Source of the DNA: Combretum micranthum | Taxonomy: Eukaryota > Streptophyta > Magnoliopsida > Myrtales > Combretaceae | Direction of reading: 5' to 3' | Length of the DNA stretch: 64,000 nucleotides | Assembly: GCA_024138025.1 (NCBI GenBank) | Contig: JAMXBD010002235.1 | Coordinates: 157,753 to 221,752 of the forward strand | Shown: positions 22,730 through 34,090 of the stretch, one piece after another | How the letters are laid out: every line of letters starts with the position of its first letter | Position numbering within the stretch: the stretch's first letter is position 1 | Made by a program: the position numbers and the translations under genes | Notes under the pieces: model-generated | Told to the model about the DNA's origin: nothing | What the model saw: the letters and a program-made list of their open reading frames with translations, nothing else | The model's database searches: none

Positions 22730-23377
22730 CTGCAATAGATAAAAACTATGGGGGTGTAAGCTAACTAGCTTAGTGAGTAATAACTTCCATAACACAATTA
22801 AATACAATCATTCAAACAAGTGATTATTCAAGCAAGTGTATGCACAATCAAATGTGATCAACAAACATATGACCAACCGGAAATCATATGTGGATGGACT
22901 TGCGCCCTCCATCCCGGGTTAGCAGATTAACGAATCCTGCGGTACGACGCCGTTTAAGCTCACGGTCAACTAACAATATTTCGTTTTATGGATCACGATT
23001 AACCAACAAATTCGTTTTTGGATCACGATTAACCAACATATTCGTTTTATGGATCACGAAAAACCAACCAATGCGAATGCTCCAACCCCATCGTGATATG
23101 AATGGATTCAATTTACAATTGAAGTCGAATATTCTTAATTCAATTCTTTTAGGTGACCAACAAGTATTCGCAGACATTCATCAAATACTACTAATCAATC
23201 AATAGCTTAACACCCGGTTTCGATATTCCTTAAGTTCCATTTCACATATCAGCAGTAGCAACATATATTCCCCATATACCCCATCATGCATATACAATTT
23301 CTTTTATCTTTGCCTACACCACTAGTGCCACTACATTACAATCACATTCATTAATTGAGAGTGGAAGTAAAACTCAC
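22730..23377 (-). other. Predicted LTR intron (5' LTR)
   Basis: Donor GTGAGT at 23377, acceptor ATCTATTGCAG ending 22730, 648 nt. Hairpin 1 at 22892-22914 is a perfect 7-bp stem GGATGGA/TCCATCC around CTTGCGCCC. In this position it lies in the transcribed leader of the element, upstream of the PBS. Confidence 0.45.
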
Positions 23378-23400
23378 TCGGCCATTGGACGCCAATCTTC

Positions 23401-23447
23401 CTAGTAGTAGTAATCGGGAGGTAGAGTGTCGTCCTGCTCGGGATCAC
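23401..23447 (-). other. LTR micro-exon, intact frame (5' LTR)
   Basis: After acceptor TTGCTTGGTAG the frame reads DPEQDDTLPPDYYY and stops at TAG (23401-23403). Confidence 0.5.
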
Positions 23448-25050
23448 CTACCAAGCAAGAATAATCCTAATGAGACTCTCATTATGTAACTAAATCAAGC
23501 TATACATCTAAACTATATGGATTCGGATTTCTCGCTATTGCGGAAGTTCCGACTTAAAACGGCCATAACTTGGTCATTTTAACTCGGAATTTCGCAAATT
23601 TTATATCGATCTCTATCTACTTCGAAAGATCTATCTATTTCTAATATTAAATCCAAGTTTTGAAAATAGTAAGGTCAAGAACAGTGGATCAGATCTGTTC
23701 GCAAATGTTCCAATCTCAAAAATTTGTTTTGCTTTTGATAAGAAATGTTCCTAGTTGATGATTCATGCATGAATGATATGGGAATGAATTACTAATATGA
23801 ATGCCATGTGATGAACTTAATATATGCATGGTCAATAATTTTTGTGATAATAAACTCTTATGAACTCTTAATGTTGGAAAATTCCATAAAGATTATTTCT
23901 AAGAAGCTATTTTTCCACATTATACTCCTTAGGGTTTCTTTGACTTTTAATCTTGTAATCCACTTATTATTTAACTAAAAATAAGTTCTCAAAGTCTATA
24001 ATTAACATGGCCTTCATTCATGCATAAAAATTCCCATTTTTCATTTGGTAAACATGTCTTTGAACAAGCTTTTTGTAAAAATCCGAATTTTCTAAATTTC
24101 ATTTTCTTGCATTTTTCTTAAGGAAAACTTGTCTAATGCATTAAAAATTGAAGCTCCAATATATATTATCTAGGACTTCATTTAGCTTATAAAACATCCA
24201 ATTTAACTTAAATACCAAGTGTTCTTGTAGGCATGAACCTAAGTTACGAATTTTAACTATTGATCAACATTCCAATATTTTCTCATTCTAACTCCACCAC
24301 TTGTTTTACATTCCTATCATGCCTAAACTCATCTAAACTTATAAAAATCATTCCTTCAATATACCTATTACACATACCTTCATTTTTCTTATGAAACATG
24401 AGTTTAGAATGATTTTGGGGGTTTTAAGAGGTTTCACTTTCATCCGAATTTCAACATTTCATATTTACAAAACCTTTCCTTTTTCATATTCTTGCTTCCC
24501 ATATGTGAAGATCTACTATCTAACTTCTTATACATGAACAAGACTACATTTTATGATCATTAAAGCATATAAAACAAAATAACCCTATGATCATGCATGT
24601 ACATGAAAATGTGGTTGTCTAAACTTTAGATCTACTATATATAATGCATGAATCATGGATCTCATGCATGAACAACCATATATGTGCAAGATCTCTACTT
24701 TACATGCATGACAAAAAATGATAATTCAAACAAAACCCATTCAAAGACTAGATCCACTTCTTGTGATGGCTTGAGATTCTTGAGTAGTGTTTTTCATGTC
24801 CTTGCTCATGCTCATTGGGATTTTAAAGGAGAAAACACACAAGAATGATCTTGCCATAACAAGATTTAGGACTAACAAGGTCTAAAATCAACATACCAAA
24901 GGAAGATCAAAGGAGAAATGAAGGAACTTGAGTTGAAATTGTGAGGGAAGAGGGGGGGGAAGCTCTCGGCACTTAAGGGGGAAAAGAGAGAGTTTTTACT
25001 TTTTCAAATTTTGAAACAAGAAGAAATGAAGAGAGAGAGAGAAAATTATG

Positions 25051-25059
25051 TATATATAT
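25051..25059 (-). promoter_or_regulatory. TATA box of the Tekay 5' LTR
   Basis: Minus-strand CATATATATACATAATTTTC then CTCTCTCTCTC. This is the promoter expected to drive the element RNA. Donor-like G|GTATGTTGATTTTAG follows about 160 nt downstream, near 24893. Confidence 0.6.
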
Positions 25060-26035
25060 GAAGTGAGTTAGGGTTTAGTTAAGTAAAATGAAGTAAAAAT
25101 AATTTAATTGAGGGGAAACAAGAGGGAGGGGCACCGGCCATCCCATGTGTGTGTGTGTGTGTTTTGAAAAATTGAAATTTTGTAATTTAGTAAATTAAAA
25201 TGTAATAAATGATAATATGATTAAGAGACAAAATTTCTTGGAAAAGAAAATTGAAATGAGTACTTGTAAGGATGTAAGAATAGGGTATGAGTAGTGTGTA
25301 GTGTAGGTTGTACTTGTGAATAGTAGACAAGACATCTACTTTACCGGTTGTTCCGAAAACACGGGAAAAGCTATAACTGTAATTTTTATAGCTCGGAAAA
25401 TTATGAAATTGATATTTTTGGAATCCTTATAAAATTACGGTTCTAATGAATATTTCGAAATATTTTTCTAAATCCGTGGTCCGGGGCACGCTTTTCCGTA
25501 ATTGAGCTCGGGAAGGCCCGGAATTGAAAAATTCCCGAATTTAAAACTTTCAAAGGTTTAGAATATACTTTTAAACAATAATTCACATTCCTTTACTTCA
25601 TAATATTTATTTTATTGTAAAACCGAAGGAAAGCCGGATTTAGGGTTCCTAGGCTTCATTCACTAGACCCAAACTGGACCGGATTAGGGTTTCGCTTCTA
25701 ACTCCCGGGGTTTCTTAACTACTAAGTATACCGGGGTTTACAGTTGTCCTAAATTTAACAGTTTATGAATATTGTTTGATTAAAATCACTATAACTTCAT
25801 AAAGAACTTTTAAACAAAACAAGATTGCTGACAAGAGCAATCTAGACATACATTTACATCATAAAAACACGATTTAGTGTCAATACAAGACACTACAAAA
25901 TTTACATATTTTCTTACATCAAAAAGAAACCTAAGGAATCTTAAGGTCTTTACAACAAATAGGCTTAACTAACAAGCCATCTATACATAACTTTCCTTAG
26001 CAAAAAGTCTTCCAAAAGCCCAGGGTAATCGGATC

Positions 26036-26112
26036 CTATTCGTCCCACTCATCTAGAAATCTCTCGAAATCGGACTCATAGCCCAAATCATCATAAAACT
26101 CGTCTCCAATAC
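26036..26112 (-). other. Conserved acidic terminal exon of D' LTR
   Basis: After acceptor GCTGCTTTGCAG (ending 26113) the frame contains DEFYDDLGYESDFERFLDEW and stops at TAG 26036-26038. The D1 counterpart is 4816-4895. Confidence 0.4.
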
Positions 26113-26791
26113 CTGCAAAGCAGCAAAAGTGAGCTAGAGGCCTAGTACACAATAACCAATGCAAAGAACAAATCATCAAGTTAATGTAATGCATCATTAG
26201 ACGGTGATTATCTTTATTACACTTTCGTTCACAATTCAACAAGAGGGTATTCAAACCCCGGTCACACTTCGGGAATTCAGGGATCTTGAGTAACAGCAGC
26301 TGCTCAGGGGGTTGATATAAGAAGTCCGAATACTTATAACTCCTATATCTATTTCATGAAGATAATAGCTTCATTTAGGGTTTAAAAGCCGTTGCCCGAC
26401 TCTACTTAAACTCAGTCCATAACATGAGCCTAGTTCACAAGTTCCCATAAAACTTTGAACTAAATCATGGTATTCCCCCCCCTAAGTTTAAGCAAACGTT
26501 ACTCAGATACTATTCCCCCCTATCGGCTACCCACTTAACCAAAAAGAATCGCTATTGCATCATAGCGTACCATTGCATCATAGTGTACCATTGCATCATG
26601 GTAAAGTCATTACATCATGACTTGGTTAAGCGCCTAACTAACATGTCATTGCATCATGACAGGTTTGCTGCTCCTCGGACCAAATTAAACAGCGTAATAG
26701 ACGTCCAATTCATTCAAATATTAAGTCAAATCAATTTAAATCAGATTAGGAATGCCTATTCCTAGCAATCATCAAACAAGTTATTGCATAC
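26113..26791 (-). other. Predicted intron in D' LTR
   Basis: Donor TTCAG|GTATGCAATAAC at 26791, acceptor ending 26113, 679 nt. Imperfect hairpin CTTGAG...CTCAGG at 26285-26308. Another acceptor-like site (TTTCTATTTCAG) lies upstream near 26850, bounding a 60-nt exon whose end is alignable with D1. Confidence 0.4.
26554..26658 (-). repeat. Repeated CATGATGCAATG motif in D'
   Basis: ATTGCATCAT(G) at 26554, 26572, 26590 and 26648, plus a variant TACATCATG at 26611. On the minus strand these are (C)ATGATGCAAT, matching the array at 7369-7464. Confidence 0.8.
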
Positions 26792-27089
26792 CTGAACCCG
26801 TTAGTATATAACTAGGATCTCTCGGTGATGAATTAACCGAAGAATCCTTAACTGAAATAGAAATATCACAATAATCAATAAATCAATAATTATAGATTTT
26901 CATTCCCACAATTATACACATATTATATCTATATATCCAATTAATCAAAGAAATCCAAATAATTGAATACAAAGTCATAAATAAGCATTTAAAGGTCCTA
27001 TTATATCGCAAATCGCTTAATAAATACTTAATTGCTCAAATAACAAACTTCGGAAAATTTTAGAAAAAGTTTTTAAAAATTCAAAAGCG

Positions 27090-27440
27090 CAGGGGATACG
27101 CCGGCATCAAAACCGGCAGCTTTGAGCCGGTATTTGATACTTTGAAAATCAACACTGCCAACGCTGGCAGTGTTTAAGGGTACGCCGTCAGCCTTGAGCC
27201 AGCATAGAATCCAAAACCAAAAATTTTCAAAACGTCCAGAGAGGTCTAAGCCATCTGCTTACCCAGATATACGGGCAGCTTTGACACATACGCCGGCGGC
27301 CTTGATTCCCGCAGCCAGCGTACAATATGAAGGAAAGAACGCCGGCTGACTTTTCCAGCGAAAGCGGCGGCGTTCAGCCAGCCTTAAGAAATTTGAATCC
27401 ACGCTCTCTAAGCCGACGGCGTTGAATTCCTAAGTGCCGG
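27090..27440 (-). repeat. GCC/GGC-rich repeat block of D' LTR
   Basis: Multiple CGCCGGC/GCCGGCG motifs in otherwise AT-rich LTR; counterpart of 3560-4060. Confidence 0.55.
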
Positions 27441-28429
27441 CGTACGTTTTAAAAACGGACTTAAACGATAAAACACAAATCCCCTGTTTTTACACTTCAA
27501 AAATTCAATCTTATAACACTTCAAAACCTTCCTCAACCACATTTCCAACCTCATATACTAACCTCTACATACACTACTCAATCTTAGCAACTCAACCCAA
27601 GAAATCAACACAATTAAATATTTCAAATTCCACTTCAATCCATTCTAGATTTTCCTACACAAATCCTCTTCACATCCTCCCAACACTTCATATTACTTCT
27701 ATAATACATGCATCAACTCACACACTCACAAACTCATTCCTAACTCATCTCAATACATGAATAAACAATTTAGATAACACTAATCTCATTTCATCCAAAA
27801 ATTCATACAACCACTTCAAGAAAGAAAAACAAAACAATAATCACAATTAAATCAACTCACATACATATATTTTGTCTTGAGGAGAACTTTGATTTCCAAA
27901 GCTTGCTATTGCTCTTAGTCTAGACTTGGAATTGGAAATGGCAATGGAAATGGAAGAAGAAGAGAAAAGAAAGAAAGAAAAGAAAATTCGGATAAAATGG
28001 TGGCTGCCCCTAAAAGTGATCTAATTGAGCCAAATTAAGCCTTAAACATATTCCAAAATTGCCCCTTAAAGCATATATAAATTTAGGATGCATTTGGAAT
28101 GAATTTAAATCTCATTTGGGGCTTAAATAAGCATAAATGCTAACTTAACTAAGGAAAAATTCTATTAACTAATCTTATGGAAAACCAAGATTAATTTTAT
28201 AAATCTAACTTAACTAACACCTTAATGTATAAAAGACATAACTAATAATTTTATTACACACACACATTAATACATATAGAATAAAGATATTAATTTCAAT
28301 GTATACATGCAAAATAATATATTTTAGAGTACTAGCAACACAACCATGCTCATTCAATTCAACAATTTAAAATAAATAAATAAACACATGAAATTTAAAT
28401 AGAATTGAAATCTAGGTCATTTCATGTAC

Positions 28430-28650
28430 TTAGCTATGTATGACTTAAGTTTACTTCTTTTGTGAAATATGATAATGGTGTAGTGTGTTTTGTTAAAAGT
28501 TTTGAAAAACTATGGTTTCTATTATATTAACTATGTGAAATTAGACAAACAATTCTTTTAGACAACCTTACATATAATACTATAGGTTATATGTGGTTGG
28601 GAAACTGTTATCGCCTATTTTAATTATAGGGATGATAGCGGGTCCTTACA
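28430..28650 (+). repeat. D1 LTR, segment 3 (U5 end)
   Basis: Ends GGGTCCTTACA, homologous to the D2 end (8380-8485), including the inverted ACAACCTTACATATAA / TTATATGTGGTTGGG pair (28562-28603). It closes the outer LTR of the left nest. Confidence 0.7.
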
Positions 28651-28913
28651 TATAATGACTACATGTTTATATGTGTCTATGACTATTAATTATCTTATAA
28701 TATTTTTTATTATAAAAAAATGATTATTTCATACAAATTTAAAAAATTAACCATTACAATTTCAAATTTTAATTTAATAAAAAAATAAAAAATAAATCAC
28801 TATAAATTATCCACGAGATTAATATTAAAAAAAAATCAAACTCACACAAAAAAAAAATTGCAGGGCAAATGGACCAAAAAATATTAAATCATTTGAAAAA
28901 AATAAATTCCTAA

Positions 28914-29262
28914 GAGGCGACTTTTGCCTCAATTGACAAAATAATAAAAAAAATTCATTTGAGATGACTTTTGCCTCGATTGGAAAAATAAAAAAACTAA
29001 GCCTCAAACATGTACAATGACTTCAGTAAATGAAAAATGACTTGGAGGGGATACTCGCCTCAATTTTTTTTAAAGGCGTTAGTTGCCTCAACTTATTTTG
29101 AGGCGATAATCATCTCTATCAATTATATGAGGCGAATTTCACCTTCGTTCTCCAATAATGACAAAGCTTTTTAGGCGAAAAAATTGAGGCGATACAATTG
29201 TCTCAGTAGATTTATTCAAGCGATTTTTCATCCTACTGAAATGATTTAATTCGCCTCTAAAT
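28914..29262. repeat. GAGGCGA/TCGCCTC repeat cluster
   Basis: About ten copies of GAGGCGA, TGCCTCAA or close variants in both orientations in 350 bp. This looks like the subterminal repeats of CACTA- or Mutator-like non-autonomous DNA transposons, but I could not find paired terminal inverted repeats or a TSD. Confidence 0.4.
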
Positions 29263-29443
29263 CCCATATTCATACCAGTGTTCTTATTTCCAAATACAAC
29301 AATGAACAGATCATAGATTAGGATTAAAAAATATAAATCCATCTAAACTCAAACACTGAGCAGATCAATAACACAGATAGCAAAAGCAGTTTCCACTTAT
29401 AACAGTTAAATTGCTCCATATCCCATGTGGCAGTGCGACATAC

Positions 29444-29551
29444 GTGACATTGAAGGGGTGTTGGAGTGTGGATGCTGATAGGAAGCAAGAACAGTTTCCG
29501 GAGGGTTTTTGTTTTACTTTTTGTCAATTTCGAGACTCTTGGTGGTTCCAT
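29444..29551 (-). other. Possible first exon of a host gene (fragment)
   Basis: ATG at 29551 opens MEPPRVSKLTKSKTKTLRKL, basic, followed by FLLPISIHTPTPLQCH. The frame reaches a good donor (CAC|GTATGT at 29443). Upstream on the minus strand is TATA-like TTTTTATATC (about 29740) and a 190-nt leader. Unspliced, the ORF runs to 29324. No downstream exon recognised and no family match. It may be chance or a gene fragment. Confidence 0.2.
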
Positions 29552-31367
29552 TCATGACTCCAAGTTCCAATCCGACAAAGCCTTTGATTTGAACGTTAAA
29601 AACAACGTGGTACTATCTTGCTTTTTGGTTAACTGAGGATTCGTCATATGAACTGGTCTTTTTTTAGCCGAAAATGGTAACTTTCACGACTAGGTAGTAG
29701 CCACTAAAAAGGAGTGGAATCTGACGTATTTCAGATATAAAAACGCCCTTAATGGGGTGCTCCTGGTAATGGTCTTAATTGAAAAAAAATATATATATAT
29801 TTCGTTGCTTTTGATATTAAGTAATAATATTAAAGTCCCTATTTGAAATTTTATTGCTTTGCCAATTTAATGTTGAAAGTTTGAAATTATTAATATCATA
29901 CTCAATCCAACCTGTCAAGTTTATTATTTTTTTAGAATTTCATTTTAATATTTGTTGTGTCATTTCATTACGGACATGGCATAGTAAATTAAACAAATAA
30001 ACAATCAATTCGGTGTAACATTTAAAAATTTAAAAAATAAAGCATAAAATTCGATTAATAAAAAAGTTATTGGTTCTTGATTATATTTAGTAATTTCAAG
30101 TTTAGGTGTGAAATTGGAAAAACACACAAATTTTACGTAAAGCTTGTGGTATTATTGTAAACCCCCAAAAATTTTCATAATCCTTAAAAATAATTTTAGA
30201 AGTATAAATATCAAAGACCCGAAAAATCAACTTGAGATTAAAACTCAATTCTAGACCGAGTCAAATACCGGAAACGAAACCCTAAAAGTTGAACCTAGTT
30301 AAAAATTTAATAAGAACAAAAACGAGTTCTCTCAATCTTGAGAAAACGAGAAACCCTGAAATAAAATATAAAGTCCAATTACCGATATAATCAACGTCCG
30401 TACGTCGATTAAATAATCTACCCAATTCCTAAAACGCAAATCGAAACAATAGATCCAAATACCGCTTAACAACGAGGCAATAAAGTCCTAATTCCTTCAG
30501 TAAAATTTTAGAATCACAAAATCCAAAATTTTCAAAAGTCAAATCGAGTCAACTCATAAACCTAGACTCGGTTAAATGATTCCGAGAACTAAAAACTATT
30601 AAATAATCACAAATGAAATAAAATAAAATAAAACATAAATTTCGAGCTAAAATTCTAAAACGCTCAAAACTCGAAAATTATACGATCTTACGAATATCTC
30701 GATGAAAACGGAATTCAAAACGGAACCCTAAAAGTCAACAAGCCTATAACGAACCCTAGTAGTTAAGATCCGGCAATCCCGCGTTTTCAAACCTAGAAAA
30801 CGAAATTAAGTAAATAGCCTAGAATAGTTCGTAATAACGTAAGGTAACATAAAAATATCAGATTCGCGAAATTCGAGTGACCTTCGGACCCAAACGGGAT
30901 CGATTCTCGAAAAGCGTGTCCCGGAGCACGGAATATTAAAAATATTCCGTTTATACCAATAGACTCGTAAAAATACAAGGATTCCAAAAATATCAGTTTT
31001 GGAATTTTTCGGTAGCTAAAAATTACAGATATCGCATTATTACGCGTATTTTTATTACTACCGGTACTTTAATTGTCTAGTCTACTATTCATAGTACTTT
31101 TTCTACTATTCATTACTATTCATCTATCTCTACTTTTTCTTACACCTATTTCTTACACCTACATATCTATTTTCTTACTTTTTTCATTTCCAACACAACT
31201 TTAATCACATCAAACTTTACACATTACTTCTTTATTACACAAAATTAAATCAAAGTTGTACAAAATGGCCCCCCATGCCCAAAACCGGCGCACTCTCTCT
31301 CTCTTCTACATCTATTTTATTTTATTTTTCTTTTATTTAATTACCTCTTAAATCCCTCCACAAAATT

Positions 31368-31379
31368 CTATAAATACCA
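31368..31379 (+). promoter_or_regulatory. TATA box, 5' LTR of the gag-only element
   Basis: TCTATAAATACC followed by a CT-rich leader. Donor-like CTTAG|GTAATA at about 31609. Confidence 0.7.
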
Positions 31380-33317
31380 CCTCTTCCCTTCTCATTTCTT
31401 CACACCATTCCAAAGCAAAGAAATTATGCCAAAATCCTCTCCAAAAACTCTTCTTTATAATCTTACAAGAACTCACTTCTTGTAAAAAGAAAACACTCCT
31501 CTTCCATTACCAAAGAAAGTTTCTTTTCAAAGCCTCACTATCTACCACATATCACTACTCACATAATACCCATTCCATCTACCATCTTCATATCTCTTAC
31601 ATACCTTAGGTAATATTTCTTCCATCTATTATTCATCCATGTCATGTAACTTAACATGACTATGGTGTTGTTTTGAAACTCATATGAGTAGTAAAAGCAA
31701 CAACATGTTCATGTTTTGTTCTTGTACATAAAGCTTCCTATTTTATTATGTTGTTATTATTATTTGCTTATATATTAGTATTATGTATATATATTTAGAG
31801 CATATAAGCTCATTTGTTATTTATTTATTTTCAAGTTATGCAATATTATTTATTTTATGTTGATATTAAGACTAGTCTTTCTAGTCTTAGACTTGTCCAT
31901 ATCAAGTCAAAACAACCTTTTGATTATTTATTTTCTTTAAATCTTTCGGGACTAGTCCATTCTTAGTCCCGGGATGCCTTGATAAAGCTAAGGCTCCAAT
32001 TCTTGATCGGGATTCCTTGATGAAGCTAAGGTTCCCAATGCTTGATATTTTATTTTCTTACTCATTATTTGTTTCTAGTATTTTCTTATGTTCTTACTAT
32101 TTTATATGCTCATTATACTTGCATTTGCGTAATGTTAATGTCTCAACTAATCAAAAAATAGAATTTTGTTTTACTAAATGAACTCAAAGCTAAGTTTTCA
32201 ATCATATGATTTATCGCAAAATCATGAAGTTATTATCAACAACATAGAAATGGAGTTTTCTCAAGTTTTCCTAAATAACAAAGATAGTTTTATCAAGAAA
32301 CGTAAGAAATAAATATTTTCTTTGTATTTTATGGTAATCTAAGTTCTTAGAAAAATAAATCGTTAATATCGAAAGTTTAAGACTTAAATTCTTTTCTAAA
32401 CTAAGGAACAAACTAGTTTTCAAAGTCAAGAAAAAATCAACTCATCAAGTTATGAACCCACTTAGGAAAAATAATGATTTTCAAATTTCTAAAAGAAGAA
32501 CTAATTTTAAAGGAATATAAATAAGGTAGATTTATAATGATGGGTTTTATCAATAAAAGATGATTCTTTTCAAAAGAAATGAAAGAACAAGTTTTGGAAA
32601 GTAAAAGCTTATATTTTAGAAATGAATATAAGAAAAGCAAGCTCAATTTCTAAGACCATCTTAAATAAACAAATTATGAAAAGGATTTCGACAACTTAAT
32701 ATAGTTTGATAAATTAACCTTTTAACTAGAAATGAAATTTATGAAAGACTAGGGTTAAAGGGAAATTTGTTTGTTTTGGAAAAAGGAATGAAGGAAATAA
32801 AATAAGAATATATTCATTTGTAATAAAAATATAAGTTTCTTTAAATACTTGAAAAGAAATTTCAAAGTTAAAGTTTTTAAATGAATTGTTTTATGAAATA
32901 AATTGTTGAGACACTACCATTAGGATTTTTGCATATAAAGTGAGCATACCTATATATTCAAAGTGTTTATCAAATATATATATTTATATTGTTACAAAAG
33001 GATTTTCTTTAAAATGAAGTTGAGTTAGAAAATGGATTTTTGCAAAAGTTTAGAAAATTCGTTTTAAATCTGTACCTGACGTTTTCGGAACCCAAATGAC
33101 CTTTTATGACCAAGATAAGTTTAGAAATGGATAGAACTTTTCGAATAGGTAGAAAACGGTATATCATATGCGAAATTCCGAGTTAAAATGAGCAAGTTAT
33201 GGCCATTTTAAGTTGGAATTTCTTCTTATACGATTTTACCACGAATTTTAAGTAAAGTTTAGAATCTCCAAAATAGAAATTCATGGAAGACTTATCCCGG
33301 GTATTTCTTTTGTCTAG

Positions 33318-33362
33318 GTGACAAAGGACACGGATACCCTACCCGAGGATTTCTACGACTAA
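33318..33362 (+). other. LTR micro-exon (5' LTR), 2-nt deletion
   Basis: Follows acceptor TTCTTTTGTCTAG. Matches 41393-41439 except that GAG is reduced to G (CACGGATACC for CACGAGGATACC), which shifts the frame. Confidence 0.4.
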
Positions 33363-33382
33363 GAAGATAGCGAAATGGACGA

Positions 33383-34090
33383 GTGAGTTATTCCTTCTAA
33401 TTCGTTACTTTGCTTGTGCTTGTAAAGTAGTAGCATTAGTATACTAGGAAAAGATAAAAATGGATAATATTTGGGGAATTCGGGATTATATATATGATTC
33501 TATGTTTATGCGTGAATGAGAATTAAGAATATCGCAACTTCGATCTGCTTGTTTAAATAATTTTGTTTACTTACTTGTATGATTGTTTATTGTTGCTAAA
33601 TTGATTGATCGCCCCTAATAAACCTTAATAAGGTTTGACCTAAGAACAATAAAACGTTCACGCATAGCATCCATCGAGTCACATCTATTTCAGAAGGCTG
33701 CTACTCCTACGCGTAGAGTTGGATTGGCTGTGATCGTGCGGTGCCACGGGCCATGTTCCTTCCTGGAGAATCCAAATCGCTCGGGGAAAGCGACTCTAGG
33801 TTCGGAGCCGAGCCAACCGAACGCTGTGGGTGAGGACCTGGGGACTAGCAGTAGAAGGTCGAGGACCTTCAACCCCGATTCCCTAACCTTTGATACGGAG
33901 GGGTAAATCCGTTCTATATATGGTTTCCGGATGACTATATATATTCGCGTAATCATGTGATTGTTGCATTGTATGCATAGCATATGTGTGATTAAATAAA
34001 TAAACTTGTTTGAAAATGTGGTGCGAATGAAAAGGAATATCTCACTAAGCTAAGTTGTAGCTTATACCCCTATAGATTTGATTGAAACAG
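33383..34090 (+). other. Predicted structured LTR intron (5' LTR)
   Basis: Donor CGA|GTGAGT at 33383, acceptor GAAACAG at 34084-34090, 708 nt. A GC-rich island (33711-33912) has four consecutive hairpins: TCGCT/AGCGA 33777-33793, GGTTCGG/CCGAGCC 33799-33814, GAAGGTC/GACCTTC 33854-33870, ACGGA/TCCGT 33895-33912. TAAGCTAAG...TAGCTTA follows at about 34050. Confidence 0.45.

Larger units (their letters stand above)
8671..25742 (-). mobile_element. Full-length Tekay/Del-type chromodomain Ty3/gypsy element
   Basis: Both LTRs are present (8671-12071 and 22356-25742), with GTTGT TSDs at 8666-8670 and 25743-25747, a PBS (22331-22347) and a PPT (12072-12086). Order on the minus strand: 5' LTR, PBS, long leader with extra ORFs, gag, protease, RT, RNase H, integrase, chromodomain, PPT, 3' LTR. 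A 3.5-kb solo LTR sits in gag; without it the element is about 13.6 kb. Pol has two stops, gag several frameshifts. It is inactive now but relatively young, because the LTRs align almost throughout by eye. Tekay chromoviruses tend to insert in heterochromatin through the chromodomain (family knowledge). Confidence 0.93.
22356..25742 (-). repeat. 5' LTR of the Tekay element
   Basis: 3387 bp, same termini and same internal order as 8671-12071; differences are scattered substitutions and many 1-4 nt indels. TG microsatellite at 25146-25162. It joins D' at 25743 with the TSD. Confidence 0.93.
25748..28424 (-). repeat. D' solo LTR, main segment
   Basis: Continuation of 8584-8670; right end GGTCATTTCA, TSD TGTAC at 28425-28429. 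Holds the acidic exon, the predicted intron, the CATGATGCAATG repeats and the GCC/GGC-rich block. The leader-like (GAAA)n region is at 27950-27985, followed by AT-rich U3. Confidence 0.85.
28651..30150. other. Non-LTR spacer
   Basis: AT-rich; holds the GAGGCGA cluster (28914-29262) and a possible exon (29444-29551). 29760-30150 shows nothing I can identify. It ends in ATTAT (30151-30155), the left TSD of the gag-only element. Confidence 0.5.

Noticed and set aside
33690..33983. 97-codon ORF on the minus strand of the LTR (and its copy at 41767-42195)
   Set aside because: It is antisense to the GC-rich hairpin island, differs in length between the two LTRs, and has no recognisable domain. The open frame follows from structure and base composition.
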